This document shows, piece after piece, positions 44,015 through 52,714 of a stretch of DNA of 64,000 nt. Each line of letters opens with the position of its first letter. Position 1 is the stretch's first letter. A model generated the notes under the pieces. That model was not told the DNA's origin and searched no databases. It saw only the letters and a program-made list of their open reading frames with translations. The DNA comes from UMGS1002 sp045586785 (lineage in GTDB: Bacteria > Bacillota > Clostridia > Oscillospirales > CAG-272): assembly GCA_045586785.1 (NCBI GenBank), contig JAZNBA010000089.1, forward strand, positions 1 to 64,000, in the 5' to 3' direction. The position numbers and the translations under genes were made by a program.

Positions 44015-44560
44015 ATGCTTGCTTTTGTACTTTCAATAGCGGATACGGATGAGCGGCATCATCTGCTTCATATCTATCACAGCTACCACCGAGAGCTTTT
44101 GGCTGTTGCCGTGTCGGTGCTGGGTGCTGACAGACGGAGTGAAGCGGAGGACGCCGTGCAGAACGCGTATCTGAATCTTCATAAATACCGCCACCGACTT
44201 GATGCCTGTGCCGACGACGATCAGCTTCACGCCTACGCCGTCACCGTAGTCAAAAACGAGGCGCGGCGATTGCTGTCAAGCCGACACGTCAGCGAGGATA
44301 TCGACGAATATTCAAATATTCTCATATCCGACGACGATTTTGTGCGCCGCATAGAGCAGACCGAGCAATACGAGCACTTGGTAAGCTGCATTATGCGCCT
44401 TGACGACAAATACCGCATACCGCTGTATCTGCGCTACGTTGAGGAGCTGCCCGTCAAAAGAATCGCGCATATGATAAACTGCCCTACAAAAACAGTCTAC
44501 ACAAATCTGTCACGTGGCAAAGCAATACTGATAAAAATGCTGGAGGATAAGGTGCAATGA
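44015..44560 (+). CDS. Sigma-70 family (ECF-like) RNA polymerase sigma factor
   Basis: A 181-residue sigma factor with region 2 (SEAEDAVQNAYLNLHKYRH, about 40-58) and region 4 with its helix-turn-helix (ELPVKRIAHMINCPTKTVYT, about 146-165); regions 1 and 3 are absent. ATG at 44015 is used with AAGGAG about 11 nt upstream. Its stop overlaps the start of an anti-sigma-like gene. The same promoter element stands before this operon and before the next lipoprotein gene. Confidence 0.9.
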   Translation: MLAFVLSIADTDERHHLLHIYHSYHRELLAVAVSVLGADRRSEAEDAVQNAYLNLHKYRHRLDACADDDQLHAYAVTVVKNEARRLLSSRHVSEDIDEYSNILISDDDFVRRIEQTEQYEHLVSCIMRLDDKYRIPLYLRYVEELPVKRIAHMINCPTKTVYTNLSRGKAILIKMLEDKVQ

Positions 44561-45213
44561 AAAAAAGTGAAAATAAGCTCAAACGCGCCTTTACTGACGC
44601 GGCGTTGCGCGAGGCAAGACTGTCTGCCGAACAGTACCACCACATTGAGATGAGCGACGAGCATCTCGCCGCCATGCAACGCATACTTGACGGCAAGCAC
44701 GTATCCGTGCCGCGCCACCGCATGAGCCGACGCGCCGTGATAATACTTGTCGCCGCGCTGGTGGCACTGCTCAGCAGCTGCGCCGCTGTGGTGTATCACT
44801 TCGCCGGCGCGGGACTTTCGGTCCGCGTTATGACGGACTACCACGAAATAATCGCTACCGCCCCCGAGGGCTCGCCCCAATTTATCGAAAAAGAACGACT
44901 CCCCTCGTTCATTCCCAAAGAATATAAGCTGACCACCGAAATAAACTCGGTTGCGCTGATAAGCCGTATATATCACAACACCGAGGGCGAATATCTTGAG
45001 TTCGTGCAAAGCACTATGAGCAGCATTTCCAAAACCGAGAACAACCAAGGCGTTTTTGACGTCATAACAATAGCGGGACGCGAGATTCTGCGCTACCGTT
45101 CCGAGAAAAACGGCTATATCTATCGCTTCGCCGACGAATATAACTTCTATATGCACTCCTCGATAGAGCTTAGCAACTCCACTCTCAAAGCAATTATCGC
45201 AAGTATCCCGTAA
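44557..45213 (+). CDS. Anti-sigma-like membrane protein, DUF4367-like sensor
   Basis: A 218-residue protein: a cytoplasmic helical N-terminus of about 58 residues (LSAEQYHHIEMSDEHLAAMQRIL), one membrane span (about 61-82), and an extracellular C-terminal domain (about 115-218; FIPKEYKLTTE, YLEFVQS, GREILRYRSEKNGYIYRF) resembling DUF4367, which is common in clostridial anti-sigma factors. Translational coupling to the sigma gene (ATGA) supports the role of holding the sigma factor at the membrane. The signal is unknown. Confidence 0.82.
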   Translation: MKKSENKLKRAFTDAALREARLSAEQYHHIEMSDEHLAAMQRILDGKHVSVPRHRMSRRAVIILVAALVALLSSCAAVVYHFAGAGLSVRVMTDYHEIIATAPEGSPQFIEKERLPSFIPKEYKLTTEINSVALISRIYHNTEGEYLEFVQSTMSSISKTENNQGVFDVITIAGREILRYRSEKNGYIYRFADEYNFYMHSSIELSNSTLKAIIASIP

Positions 45214-45226
45214 ATTTTGGCACAAT

Positions 45227-45266
45227 TTGAAGAAATTTCACTCAAAAATCACTTTGTATAAGTGAA
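45227..45266 (+). promoter_or_regulatory. Conserved 40-bp promoter element before the lipoprotein gene
   Basis: TTGAAGAA at 45227-45234 and CACTT, five bases, AAGTG at 45250-45264; 31 of 40 bases equal the element at 43941-43980. It lies 47 bp before the lipoprotein start and suggests that gene is a target of the upstream sigma factor. Confidence 0.65.
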
Positions 45267-45313
45267 AGGCTAAAAAATATTATTGCCGCGAACGCGGCGG
45301 AAAGGAATTTGCC

Positions 45314-46585
45314 ATGAAAAAAATCATATCGTTAGCTCTGTGTCTGATCATGCTGGCGGCACTCTTCACCGCCTGCTCCGACCCCAATGCGCACCCGGAT
45401 GATAATCCCGATATCCATTTGCCGGGCGATGACGTTATATCCTCTCCCGACACCACCACCGCCACACCCGAAACCACACCGCCGCCTGCCGAGAATGAGG
45501 AAACCCTCGATCCCCCTCCGGAGTATATTGAACCCGATTTTCCCGTAAGTATTAAAAGCTCGTCAACTCCCCATATAGCATATCAATATAGCGGAGGTCA
45601 ACTGATATCGACAATAATAGGTCCCGCCATTATGACAACAAACAATACGGGCGTTTTCCTTTGCAAAATTCCGGATTGCAACCATAATTTCAACACCTGT
45701 CCCTCCCGAATTGCGTCATCAAGCTTTCTTGTAGAATATGACGGTGGACTTGTGGTATACGCAGTCATTCAAGACCGCGATGCCTCCAAGGATCAAGGCT
45801 CAACACAAATGAAATTGGTGCGCTATGATGCCGAGGCGGGCGAACGTATTGCGCTGTGCGATCTTCCCACTTCAAAGGTGCTGGATCTTATGGTATACGG
45901 CGACAATCTTTATTATGACTGTCAGATAACCAACAATTTTATGGATTATCCCGTTACATTTTACGTTAACAAAAAAACGGGCGGCGAGCCTGTCAGACTG
46001 TTCGGCGATAAGCCGTACCGACTCAAGGATATAGTTGACGACCATTATATTTACTATAAATATGACGGCGTCAATGCGCGCAGCGGATATTACTGCATCG
46101 CACCTATGAGTAATCCCTCTGCTGAGATCGAGCTTAACGATCAAAAGGCTTTGGTAATGTATTCCTATCAAAATATCATTTATAGCATAGGCTTGGATCT
46201 CACAGTATATCGGTACGACACAGCTGATCTTGCAAATCCCACCGCCGTGGGGAGCCTTAAGTATTTCATCACCGGCGAAACACAGTATTGCGTAGGTCAG
46301 GACGGCAGACTTTATTACTCCACTCAACGGTATGTAAGAGACAATCCCACCGAAACCGTACCCGCGCCCGTAATGTGCTTCAACCCTGTCAACGGAAGGC
46401 TTGCAGAAGTAAAATTCCCCGAAGACAGCATAACCGTCGCAGATTACGTATTGGCAGTAGACAATAACCGTATATACGTATGCGGCAATGATAAGACAGA
46501 TGAATTTTGGGTTATAAGCATGGACCTTGCAACAAAAGAAATAGTTATGTATCAAAAAGGGCTGGGCATAAATCTTAATCGATAA
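45314..46585 (+). CDS. Lipoprotein, probable beta-propeller
   Basis: A 423-residue lipoprotein (lipobox LFTAC, Cys near residue 21), a Pro/Thr-rich linker (about 25-75), and a domain with repeating YGDNLYYD, DHYIYYK and DGRLYYS strands about 45 residues apart, as in DUF5050-like propellers. The motif CKIPDCNHNFNTCP (about 116-129) is typical of this clostridial lipoprotein class. GGAAAGG precedes the ATG. It follows the sigma/anti-sigma pair and carries the same promoter element, so it is a likely regulon member. Confidence 0.82.
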   Translation: MKKIISLALCLIMLAALFTACSDPNAHPDDNPDIHLPGDDVISSPDTTTATPETTPPPAENEETLDPPPEYIEPDFPVSIKSSSTPHIAYQYSGGQLISTIIGPAIMTTNNTGVFLCKIPDCNHNFNTCPSRIASSSFLVEYDGGLVVYAVIQDRDASKDQGSTQMKLVRYDAEAGERIALCDLPTSKVLDLMVYGDNLYYDCQITNNFMDYPVTFYVNKKTGGEPVRLFGDKPYRLKDIVDDHYIYYKYDGVNARSGYYCIAPMSNPSAEIELNDQKALVMYSYQNIIYSIGLDLTVYRYDTADLANPTAVGSLKYFITGETQYCVGQDGRLYYSTQRYVRDNPTETVPAPVMCFNPVNGRLAEVKFPEDSITVADYVLAVDNNRIYVCGNDKTDEFWVISMDLATKEIVMYQKGLGINLNR

Positions 46586-46600
46586 CAACAATAGACAAAC

Positions 46601-46865
46601 AAAAAATCGGCAGTTTCGGCCTGAACTTTGTTCGCGAAATATTCCCCGCGGTTGTTTAAACCGCGGGGAATATTTCGGAACGGCGTAAATAAACTTTCAT
46701 TTTACCGCTAATTGTGCACGCCCTTCGGCCTGCACTTCGTTTTGGAAATATTCCGTTTCCGCTTGCGGAACGCGGTTGTTTAGACCGCGAGGAATATTTT
46801 GGAACGGCGTAAATTGACTTTCAATTTACCGCTAATTGTGCACGCCGTTCTGCCGATATTTTTGT
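46601..46865. repeat. Compound palindromic repeat block, two tandem units
   Basis: Two related units of about 115 bp (about 46615-46732 and 46734-46847) each hold an inverted repeat (ATATTCCCCGCGG with its complement in unit 1; GGAATATT ends in unit 2), then GGAACGGCGTAAAT and TTTACCGCTAATTGTGCACGCC. The whole is framed by ATCGGCAG (46607-46614) and CTGCCGAT (46850-46857). No open frame. It fills the gap between the lipoprotein gene and the 46936 gene. Confidence 0.75.
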
Positions 46866-46873
46866 TTTCCCCC

Positions 46874-46902
46874 TTGTTCGTACGACAAAAATATGGTATA
46901 CT
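46874..46902 (+). promoter_or_regulatory. Promoter of the TIM-barrel/DMT operon
   Basis: TTGTTC (46874-46879), 17-nt spacer, TATACT (46897-46902). AAAAGGAGA at 46921-46929 region is the ribosome site. Confidence 0.65.
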
Positions 46903-46935
46903 TCTATAAAGTCCTACAATAAAAAGGAGACTACT

Positions 46936-47976
46936 ATGAGCAGATCCCTTCTCACCGGTGTTGCCTATCACGGCAACCGTATGCCCTCTCATGTTCGTGA
47001 GGACATGGCAAAGATCGCACGCGCCGATATGGATATCGTTGTGCATATGCTTTCCCACACCGACTGGGAACGCCACAAAAAGGTCATGAAAGACATTTTC
47101 GCCATAACCGAGGACGCAGGTCTTGAGGTTTGGGTTGACAACTGGGGCATCGGCGGCTCCCCCGGCGACGTTTCGCACTTTCTTGCCTACTACCCCGACA
47201 GCCATATGATATATTCAAACGGTCAGATGCACCCATATCAGGCCTGCCTCAACAGCCCCGACTACCGCAAATTCGTCAAGGAATGGCTGGACACCGTGGT
47301 CGAGATCGGCGGCAAGACTATATTCTGGGACGAGCCCCACATTCCCACCAAGCTTTTCGGCGACACAAGAGCCTTTTGCTGCTGCTGTCCCACCTGCAAA
47401 AAGCTGTTTGAGGAAAAATACGGCTATCCAATGCCCTCCATTCTCACCCCCGAGGTCGAAAAATTCCGCACCGACAGCATAATCGACTATTTCCGGGATG
47501 TCACCGAGTACAGTCACTCGCTGGGACTTTACAACGCCGCCTGCATTATGCCGGGCGAGGGTCACGGCATCAGCCTTGAATCTGTTGGCAGACTTGCGGA
47601 CCTGCCCTACATGGAAAACATCGGATACGACCCCTACTGGTACAACAAAAAAGGCGCCAACGCCTACGAATACGTCTATACGGGCACAAAGCAAGCCCTT
47701 GACATCAGCAACTCCTTCGGCAAGCAGCACAATATCTGGATACAGACCTACAACGTTCCTCGCGGACGGGAGGAGGAAATAATCGAGGGCACTGCCGCCG
47801 CTTACGACGCAGGCGCCCGTTGCATACTCGCCTGGGGCTTTAACGGAAGTGAATCCAACAACTACCGCGCCCAAAACCCCGAGCGCACCTGGGATATGAC
47901 GGTTGAGGCAATGCGCCGCATCCGTTCCGTAGAGCGCGACCGAATCTGGGAACAAAACAGGAAAAAATATCAATGA
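46936..47976 (+). CDS. Probable TIM-barrel glycosidase-like protein
   Basis: A 346-residue cytoplasmic protein with no signal peptide. Alternating strands (DIVVHML, GLEVWVDNWGIGG, GGKTIFWDEPHIPT, NIWIQTYNV, ARCILAWGFNGSES) have TIM-barrel order. The FWDEPH acidic pair at a strand end (about 126-131) could be catalytic. A cysteine cluster, CCCCPTCKKLFEEKYGYPMP (about 146-165), recalls the zinc-ligand loop of GH42-like enzymes. I cannot assign a family. The stop overlaps the start of a DMT exporter gene, so the two should act on the same compound class. Confidence 0.7.
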   Translation: MSRSLLTGVAYHGNRMPSHVREDMAKIARADMDIVVHMLSHTDWERHKKVMKDIFAITEDAGLEVWVDNWGIGGSPGDVSHFLAYYPDSHMIYSNGQMHPYQACLNSPDYRKFVKEWLDTVVEIGGKTIFWDEPHIPTKLFGDTRAFCCCCPTCKKLFEEKYGYPMPSILTPEVEKFRTDSIIDYFRDVTEYSHSLGLYNAACIMPGEGHGISLESVGRLADLPYMENIGYDPYWYNKKGANAYEYVYTGTKQALDISNSFGKQHNIWIQTYNVPRGREEEIIEGTAAAYDAGARCILAWGFNGSESNNYRAQNPERTWDMTVEAMRRIRSVERDRIWEQNRKKYQ

Positions 47977-48854
47977 CAAGCGCAATACTTATTTCGTGTA
48001 TGATAGTGCTTTACACACTGCAATCGCTGTTGTGTAAGCAATATTCCGTCCACTATCCGGGGCGTGAGGACGACGCCTCCCCCGTGTTTACCGTAGTCAG
48101 CGGACTTACCGTGTTCGCGCTGTCCTTGGTTCTCATGGGCTTTCGCTTTGAAGCAAGCTTGCTGACGGTAATTCTCGGTCTTATCAACGCCGTAGCGCTT
48201 ATCGGCTACAACGCCTGCATCATAAAGGCGTCGCAGACGGGCTCATATTCCATTCTGATGACGTTTGCTATTGCGGGCTCTATCAGTATTCCCACGGTGG
48301 TTTCGGTGATAGCGTTTGACGCGCCTATGTCGATACTCAAAGCCGTGGGCGTTGTGGGCGTGCTGGCATCCGTGTATATGGTAAGCCACAGAAAAGAGCA
48401 AAACACCAAAATGAGCAAGTGGTTCATCCCCATTTGCCTGCTGCTGGCGCTGTGCAACGGCGCGTACGGCACGCTGCTTGACGTTCAACAGCGGCTGACG
48501 GGCGTGGAGCAAAAGGAAGAAATGGTGGCTATCACATACGGCGTGGCGGCGCTGGGCTCGGCGGTCATGATGCTGATACAAAACAAAAAAGGTACTTTTT
48601 CCATGTTCCGTCAGAACAAAAAGTCGCTGATATACCTTATTACCTGCTCGCTGTCCGTTGCGGGAGCAATACATCTGCTTGTGTACATACTGCCGCTTAT
48701 AAACGTGACGGTGCTTTATACCATCGACAATTCCAGCGTGCTACTCATCAGCGTATTGCTTTCTTGTATTCTGTATAAGGAAAAGCTGTCGGTACTCAAT
48801 ATTATCGGTTGCGTCGTTATGTGCGCGTCGCTGGTGACGGTGGCGATATTTTAA
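47973..48854 (+). CDS. DMT/EamA-type membrane transporter
   Basis: A 293-residue protein with about ten membrane spans in two halves of five, as in the drug/metabolite transporter superfamily; the second half ends VLLISVLLSCILYKEKLSVLNIIGCVVM, a typical EamA end. It is coupled (ATGA) to the TIM-barrel gene. Substrate unknown; a sugar or small metabolite would fit the neighbour. Confidence 0.82.
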   Translation: MTSAILISCMIVLYTLQSLLCKQYSVHYPGREDDASPVFTVVSGLTVFALSLVLMGFRFEASLLTVILGLINAVALIGYNACIIKASQTGSYSILMTFAIAGSISIPTVVSVIAFDAPMSILKAVGVVGVLASVYMVSHRKEQNTKMSKWFIPICLLLALCNGAYGTLLDVQQRLTGVEQKEEMVAITYGVAALGSAVMMLIQNKKGTFSMFRQNKKSLIYLITCSLSVAGAIHLLVYILPLINVTVLYTIDNSSVLLISVLLSCILYKEKLSVLNIIGCVVMCASLVTVAIF

Positions 48855-48916
48855 TTCACTTTAACTAAAACATTCAGTTCAATCATACGGCTGTAAATAT
48901 TTTTTCCTTTTAATTG

Positions 48917-49033
48917 GTAGGGGTCGGCGCCTCGACGACCCGTAACAAAACGCGTAAAATAGAAAATATTGGTGAATATATTTTTACCACCGTTTTTATT
49001 TTCTGCACCATTGTTTCGGGTCGTCGAGGGCGC
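48917..49033. repeat. MITE-like palindromic repeat, copy 3
   Basis: Starts GTAGGGGTCGGCGCC and ends GGCGCCGACCCCTAC; the arms also share CTCGACGACCCG and its complement. The middle is AT-rich. Same subtype as copy 1. Between the convergent genes ending at 48854 and 49142. Confidence 0.88.
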
Positions 49034-49107
49034 CGACCCCTACCGACATAATGATAATATTCACATAAAGACATGAAAATTTATTACCCCATCAATATAT
49101 TACAAAA

Positions 49108-49137
49108 GAGGCTGAGTCAAAGACTCAGCCTCAATTT
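49108..49137. terminator. Terminator of the sigma/GLUG-protein operon
   Basis: GAGGCTGAGTC (49108-49118), AAA, GACTCAGCCTC (49122-49132), with TTTTT on the plus side and TTTTG on the minus side. It lies 5 bp past the stop at 49142. Confidence 0.85.
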
Positions 49138-49141
49138 TTAA

Positions 49142-50641
49142 TTAGTGCACAAACACCTGCTGTATGGGCTTGCCGTCACGGAAGGTCCAGACCGTGTCGA
49201 AGTCGAAGCCTTCAAGCTGCTCAGAATTAAGCGCTTTGTCAAGATCAAGCTCGTAGCAATACGTATCACCGTAGTTAAGGTAGGAATATTCGCAAAGCTG
49301 CTCCAATGCCGCCTTATCTCCGTCAAATATATAAAGGAATATGGAATATATCCTGTTCTTTTCCTCACGTGAAGCCATCGGATCAAAAATATACCACACA
49401 CGCTGATTCTCAAGATCCATTTTGTCGCCTGTCATATGGTTAAGCTGGTTAAGCATTGTCATAAGCTCTTCCAACGCTCTCGAACTGGTGGCGGCAACAG
49501 CATCGATGTCCTTTTTAAGATAATACGCGCAAAACAACTTATAACGAAAATCATCCTTGCTGTATTTGCTCAGCAGCTTTTCTTTGATGTTCTCGAAATT
49601 TTCGCCGTCTATGATAAGTGGGAATCTATCTGACAGGTCATTGACAGTAATACTGTCGGTACCATCCCAATCGAATTTACCATTTATAGTGTTCTCAATT
49701 TCGCCCGAGAACCAAGAGGTAATGCAGGAATTGCTGTAACCGACAATACCGCCTACATTAAGAATAACAGAATCATCACTGTTTTCTTCGGGGCCAGTGC
49801 CGCCTACGTTTATTTTTGCATTATTTACAAAGCAGGAATCCACATAATTTGCTTTGCCGCAAAGGCCTCCTATAATTACGCTGTAATTTTCAATAACTCC
49901 TACGTTTCTATCAAACATATTGTATTCCACATTGAGTTTGAGCCCATCAACATAGCACGCTCCCACAAAATTTGCAGACGTTACTATTGTGCCTACATAA
50001 AGCCGTTGATATCCCGTACCGTCCTTTTGAATGTTTATCTCACAATTCTCTATTCCGAGGTTTATTACGGTAGTTGCTGACTTAAAAAGTCCAACTTGGT
50101 AATTGGTTTCATCTGGAACAAGCTTAAGATTACGAACGACATAACCGTTGCCGTTAAACATCTCCAAGGAAGTATGAGCCACAACAGTTTGGGCGCCCAT
50201 TTGCATATAATGTGTGAGCTCGATGGGCTTTATACCGCCCTCGCAAATACCGCCTGCGGCGTAATCCTCGTCGGTAAAGGTAATGTCATTCATCAAAATA
50301 TATTTTACCGCCGGCATCTCATCGCCGCAATTGCTCATTCCCAACAAGTCCTCTTTAGTATAAATACCAACGTACCCCTCGGGAACTACGGTGAGCTGTT
50401 GAGTATTTTCGGTCACACGCTTATCATTGAGTATCTTTCTGATAAGCGGTGCTGTGGTAGCGGCTGCGACGCCAAGCACCATAACGCAGCACAGTATCAC
50501 CGACATAGCAACGACTCCAACTCTCTTTTTCGACCTTGGCGCGCGCTTTGTTTGCTTTGCTTCGGCGTCGGGCAGTATTTTTTCGATCGCGGGAGTTTGT
50601 ACTCTCGCAAGATCTCTTTTGAACATTTTCTCGTGTTTCAT
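49142..50641 (-). CDS. Membrane protein paired with sigma factor; GLUG-like ectodomain
   Basis: A 499-residue protein: a basic cytoplasmic N-terminus of about 44 residues, one membrane span (about 45-68), then an extracellular region. Residues about 90-320 contain GLUG-like beta-helix turns (YQVGLFKSATTVINLGIENCEI, IGGLCGKANYVDSCFVNNAKI, VGGIVGYSNS); the last 170 residues are helical and unfamiliar. It follows an ECF sigma gene by 23 bp, the usual place for an anti-sigma factor, so the short cytoplasmic tail may bind the sigma factor. That role is inference. Confidence 0.75.
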   Translation of the reverse strand: MKHEKMFKRDLARVQTPAIEKILPDAEAKQTKRAPRSKKRVGVVAMSVILCCVMVLGVAAATTAPLIRKILNDKRVTENTQQLTVVPEGYVGIYTKEDLLGMSNCGDEMPAVKYILMNDITFTDEDYAAGGICEGGIKPIELTHYMQMGAQTVVAHTSLEMFNGNGYVVRNLKLVPDETNYQVGLFKSATTVINLGIENCEINIQKDGTGYQRLYVGTIVTSANFVGACYVDGLKLNVEYNMFDRNVGVIENYSVIIGGLCGKANYVDSCFVNNAKINVGGTGPEENSDDSVILNVGGIVGYSNSCITSWFSGEIENTINGKFDWDGTDSITVNDLSDRFPLIIDGENFENIKEKLLSKYSKDDFRYKLFCAYYLKKDIDAVAATSSRALEELMTMLNQLNHMTGDKMDLENQRVWYIFDPMASREEKNRIYSIFLYIFDGDKAALEQLCEYSYLNYGDTYCYELDLDKALNSEQLEGFDFDTVWTFRDGKPIQQVFVH

Positions 50642-50664
50642 CTCATTTTCTCCTTTCGTAAAGG

Positions 50665-51177
50665 TCAGTTACGATAATAGGGCTTGAGCTTCTCAAGTGC
50701 GCGGCGGTACCGCTTCTGACACGCATCTTCGCTCAGTCCCACAATTTGCGCGATCTGCTTGTGCTTCATTCCGCAGTCAAGCTTCATTACCACTATCTGC
50801 CGCTCGGTCTCGTCCAGCAGCGTTAGCGCTTCAAGTGCGGCAAGCGAGAGGGAGTCAGGCTCGGCAGTGTCCGGTACAATGTCCGTTGGGCACTCGCGGC
50901 GGCGACGGTTGTGCAGGTTTATCGCCAAGTTGCGCGTAACTGTCAAAATAAAGGCTATTGCGTTGCTACCCTGTCGGTAAGCACGAGCCTCGGCGGCAAG
51001 CTTTACGAATGTGTCCTGCATAATGTCCTCGGCGGCGTGGGTGTCGCGGAGTATGGACAGCGCCAGCATATAAATGCGTCTGCCAAGTATATGATAGATA
51101 TCTTCAAGTGCGCTCATGTCGCCGTCAGCCAGACGGCACAGTGCGCGGTCACATTGCTGATTCGCGAAAATATCCAT
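50665..51177 (-). CDS. ECF-type RNA polymerase sigma factor
   Basis: A 170-residue sigma factor: region 2 (HAAEDIMQDTFVKLAAEARAY, about 44-64, and FILTVTRNLAINLHNRRRR) and region 4 (TERQIVVMKLDCGMKHKQIA then QIVGLSEDACQKRYRRAL, about 120-160). GAGGAGGAG precedes the ATG. It heads a two-gene operon with the GLUG-like membrane protein. The control region upstream contains two direct CGGACAC repeats. Confidence 0.92.
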   Translation of the reverse strand: MDIFANQQCDRALCRLADGDMSALEDIYHILGRRIYMLALSILRDTHAAEDIMQDTFVKLAAEARAYRQGSNAIAFILTVTRNLAINLHNRRRRECPTDIVPDTAEPDSLSLAALEALTLLDETERQIVVMKLDCGMKHKQIAQIVGLSEDACQKRYRRALEKLKPYYRN

Positions 51178-51233
51178 GTTTCTCCTCCTCTCATAATTTT
51201 TGATCGATCGACTTCACCCTATAAACAAACTCG

Positions 51234-51251
51234 CGGACACTTTTCGGACAC
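51234..51251 (-). promoter_or_regulatory. Direct repeats upstream of the sigma gene
   Basis: CGGACAC occurs at 51234-51240 and 51245-51251 (read GTGTCCG on the coding strand), an 11-bp period that places both copies on the same face of the helix, about 60-75 bp before the start codon. Possible regulator binding site or part of an ECF promoter. Confidence 0.45.
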
Positions 51252-51340
51252 GAAAGTAAAAAAATTTCAAAAATTATTGTATTTCAACGAACTATTAATT
51301 ATAGATAATCCATTGTAACAGCAAATGAAACACATACATT

Positions 51341-51484
51341 AGCCTTCTCCAGTGGGAGAAGGTGTCAGCGAAGCTGACGGATGAGGTGTAAAAAATACAT
51401 CCTACGAATTTTAATCGTCACGCGAATGTGCGACACCTCATCCGTCTGCCCTTCGGGCATCCACCTTCTCCCACTCGAGAAGGC
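51341..51484. repeat. Composite palindromic repeat (CCTTCTCC family)
   Basis: Left arm AGCCTTCTCC-AGT-GGGAGAAGGTG then GCTGACGGATGAGGTG; right arm CACCTCATCCGTC then CCACCTTCTCCC and GAGAAGGC. The arms are complementary over most of their length and contain smaller hairpins (for example GCCCTTCGGGC at 51448-51458). Non-coding. A minimal relative is at 61557-61577. Confidence 0.8.
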
Positions 51485-51594
51485 GCACAAAAACGTTCGC
51501 CCATCTGCTACAATAAGTTTTTACAAATCAATAGTTCACTACCTAAAACCATTGTATCACACCCATCTGTCTTTTGCAACCGCTTCAAAACATA

Positions 51595-51623
51595 TTGACA
51601 ACCGTCGCAAAAAATCGTAAAAT
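51595..51623 (+). promoter_or_regulatory. Promoter of the BNR-repeat gene
   Basis: TTGACA (51595-51600), 17-nt spacer, TAAAAT (51618-51623). AAAGGAG at 51639-51645 follows. Confidence 0.75.
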
Positions 51624-51653
51624 AAAAGCAACCATATAAAAGGAGTTGTCACT

Positions 51654-52709
51654 ATGAAAATAAACATAATTCAAAGCGAAAAAACCATCTGCTCAAACGA
51701 GCACAGCATACATAAATATTTCGGCTGGCCCTCGGCATCTCGTCTGCAAGACGGCTCTCTGGCAATGGTTGCCAGCGGCTTCCGTCTGTCCCACATATGC
51801 CCCTTCGGCAAGGTGGTAATGTGCCGCAGCTATGACGAGGGGGGGAGCTGGTCCGCACCCGAAATTCTCATAGATACCCCTCTGGACGACCGCGACGGCG
51901 GCATCTGTCCCTTTGGCGAGGATGGCGTTGTCGTTACCAGCTTTAACAACCACCCAAGCTTTCAGCGCAAGTATCAAGGCGACAGCCTGTACCGCCGCGC
52001 CTATATTGACGAGGTGGAAAAGCTGGATTTTGAAAAATATCTGGGCTCTACAATAGTACTCAGCCACGACGGCGGCAAGACGTTTGGCGACGTTATGACA
52101 GTCCCCGTGTCCTCGCCCCACGGTCCCTGCGTTCTGTCTGACGGCACGGTGCTTTACGTAGGACGCACCTTTGACGCATATAATATGCCCTCGCGCCTTG
52201 AATGTCACGTGCTGACACCGGATGGAAAAACTCAGTTGCGTTCCATAATCGAGGAGCCCGATCCCACGCTGACTTGGTGCGAGCCCCACGCAATTCAGTT
52301 GCCGGACGGCAAAATAATCGTACACATCCGCGTTCAGGGACAGAACAACAAGTATTTCACGACTTATCAAAGCGTTTCGACAGATATGGGCTATACGTTC
52401 TCAGTCCCCACTCCCCTGCTCCCGCCTCGCGGCGGCGCGCCCGCGCACCTGCTGCAACATTCGTCGGGCACGCTGATATCGGTCTACGGCTACCGCGACG
52501 TACCCTACGGCATTCGCGCCATGTTCAGCCGTGACGCAGGAGAGAGCTGGGATACCGACAACGTAATTATTGACAACGAGTCCTCGGGAGACCTGGGCTA
52601 TCCCTGCTCGGTTGAGCTTGCGGACGGAAACATTCTCACTGTGTACTACGGTCACGAAAACGGAAGTAAACACACCGTTATAAGGCAGATAATCTGGAAT
52701 TTTGAATAA
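51654..52709 (+). CDS. BNR/Asp-box protein, sialidase-like fold
   Basis: A 351-residue protein without signal peptide, hence cytoplasmic. Four Asp boxes of the SxDxGxxW type are visible: SYDEGGSWS, SHDGGKTFG, STDMGYTFS and SRDAGESWD, spaced as in six-bladed sialidase propellers. The catalytic Tyr/Glu and Arg triad of GH33 cannot be confirmed by eye, so it may act on another sugar. It converges with the glucuronate operon and shares its terminator, which suggests a role in using related glycans. Confidence 0.78.
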   Translation: MKINIIQSEKTICSNEHSIHKYFGWPSASRLQDGSLAMVASGFRLSHICPFGKVVMCRSYDEGGSWSAPEILIDTPLDDRDGGICPFGEDGVVVTSFNNHPSFQRKYQGDSLYRRAYIDEVEKLDFEKYLGSTIVLSHDGGKTFGDVMTVPVSSPHGPCVLSDGTVLYVGRTFDAYNMPSRLECHVLTPDGKTQLRSIIEEPDPTLTWCEPHAIQLPDGKIIVHIRVQGQNNKYFTTYQSVSTDMGYTFSVPTPLLPPRGGAPAHLLQHSSGTLISVYGYRDVPYGIRAMFSRDAGESWDTDNVIIDNESSGDLGYPCSVELADGNILTVYYGHENGSKHTVIRQIIWNFE

Positions 52710-52714
52710 AAGAT

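Noticed and set aside
44015..45213. Sigma factor here as the reader of the three TG(A/G)AAC-N16-CG promoters
   Set aside because: Its own operon carries a different conserved element (TTGAAGAA with CACTT/AAGTG), so a distinct sigma factor is more likely for those sites.
51341..51484. Composite palindrome as a transcription terminator
   Set aside because: No gene ends next to it and no T-run follows; it matches a repeat family instead.
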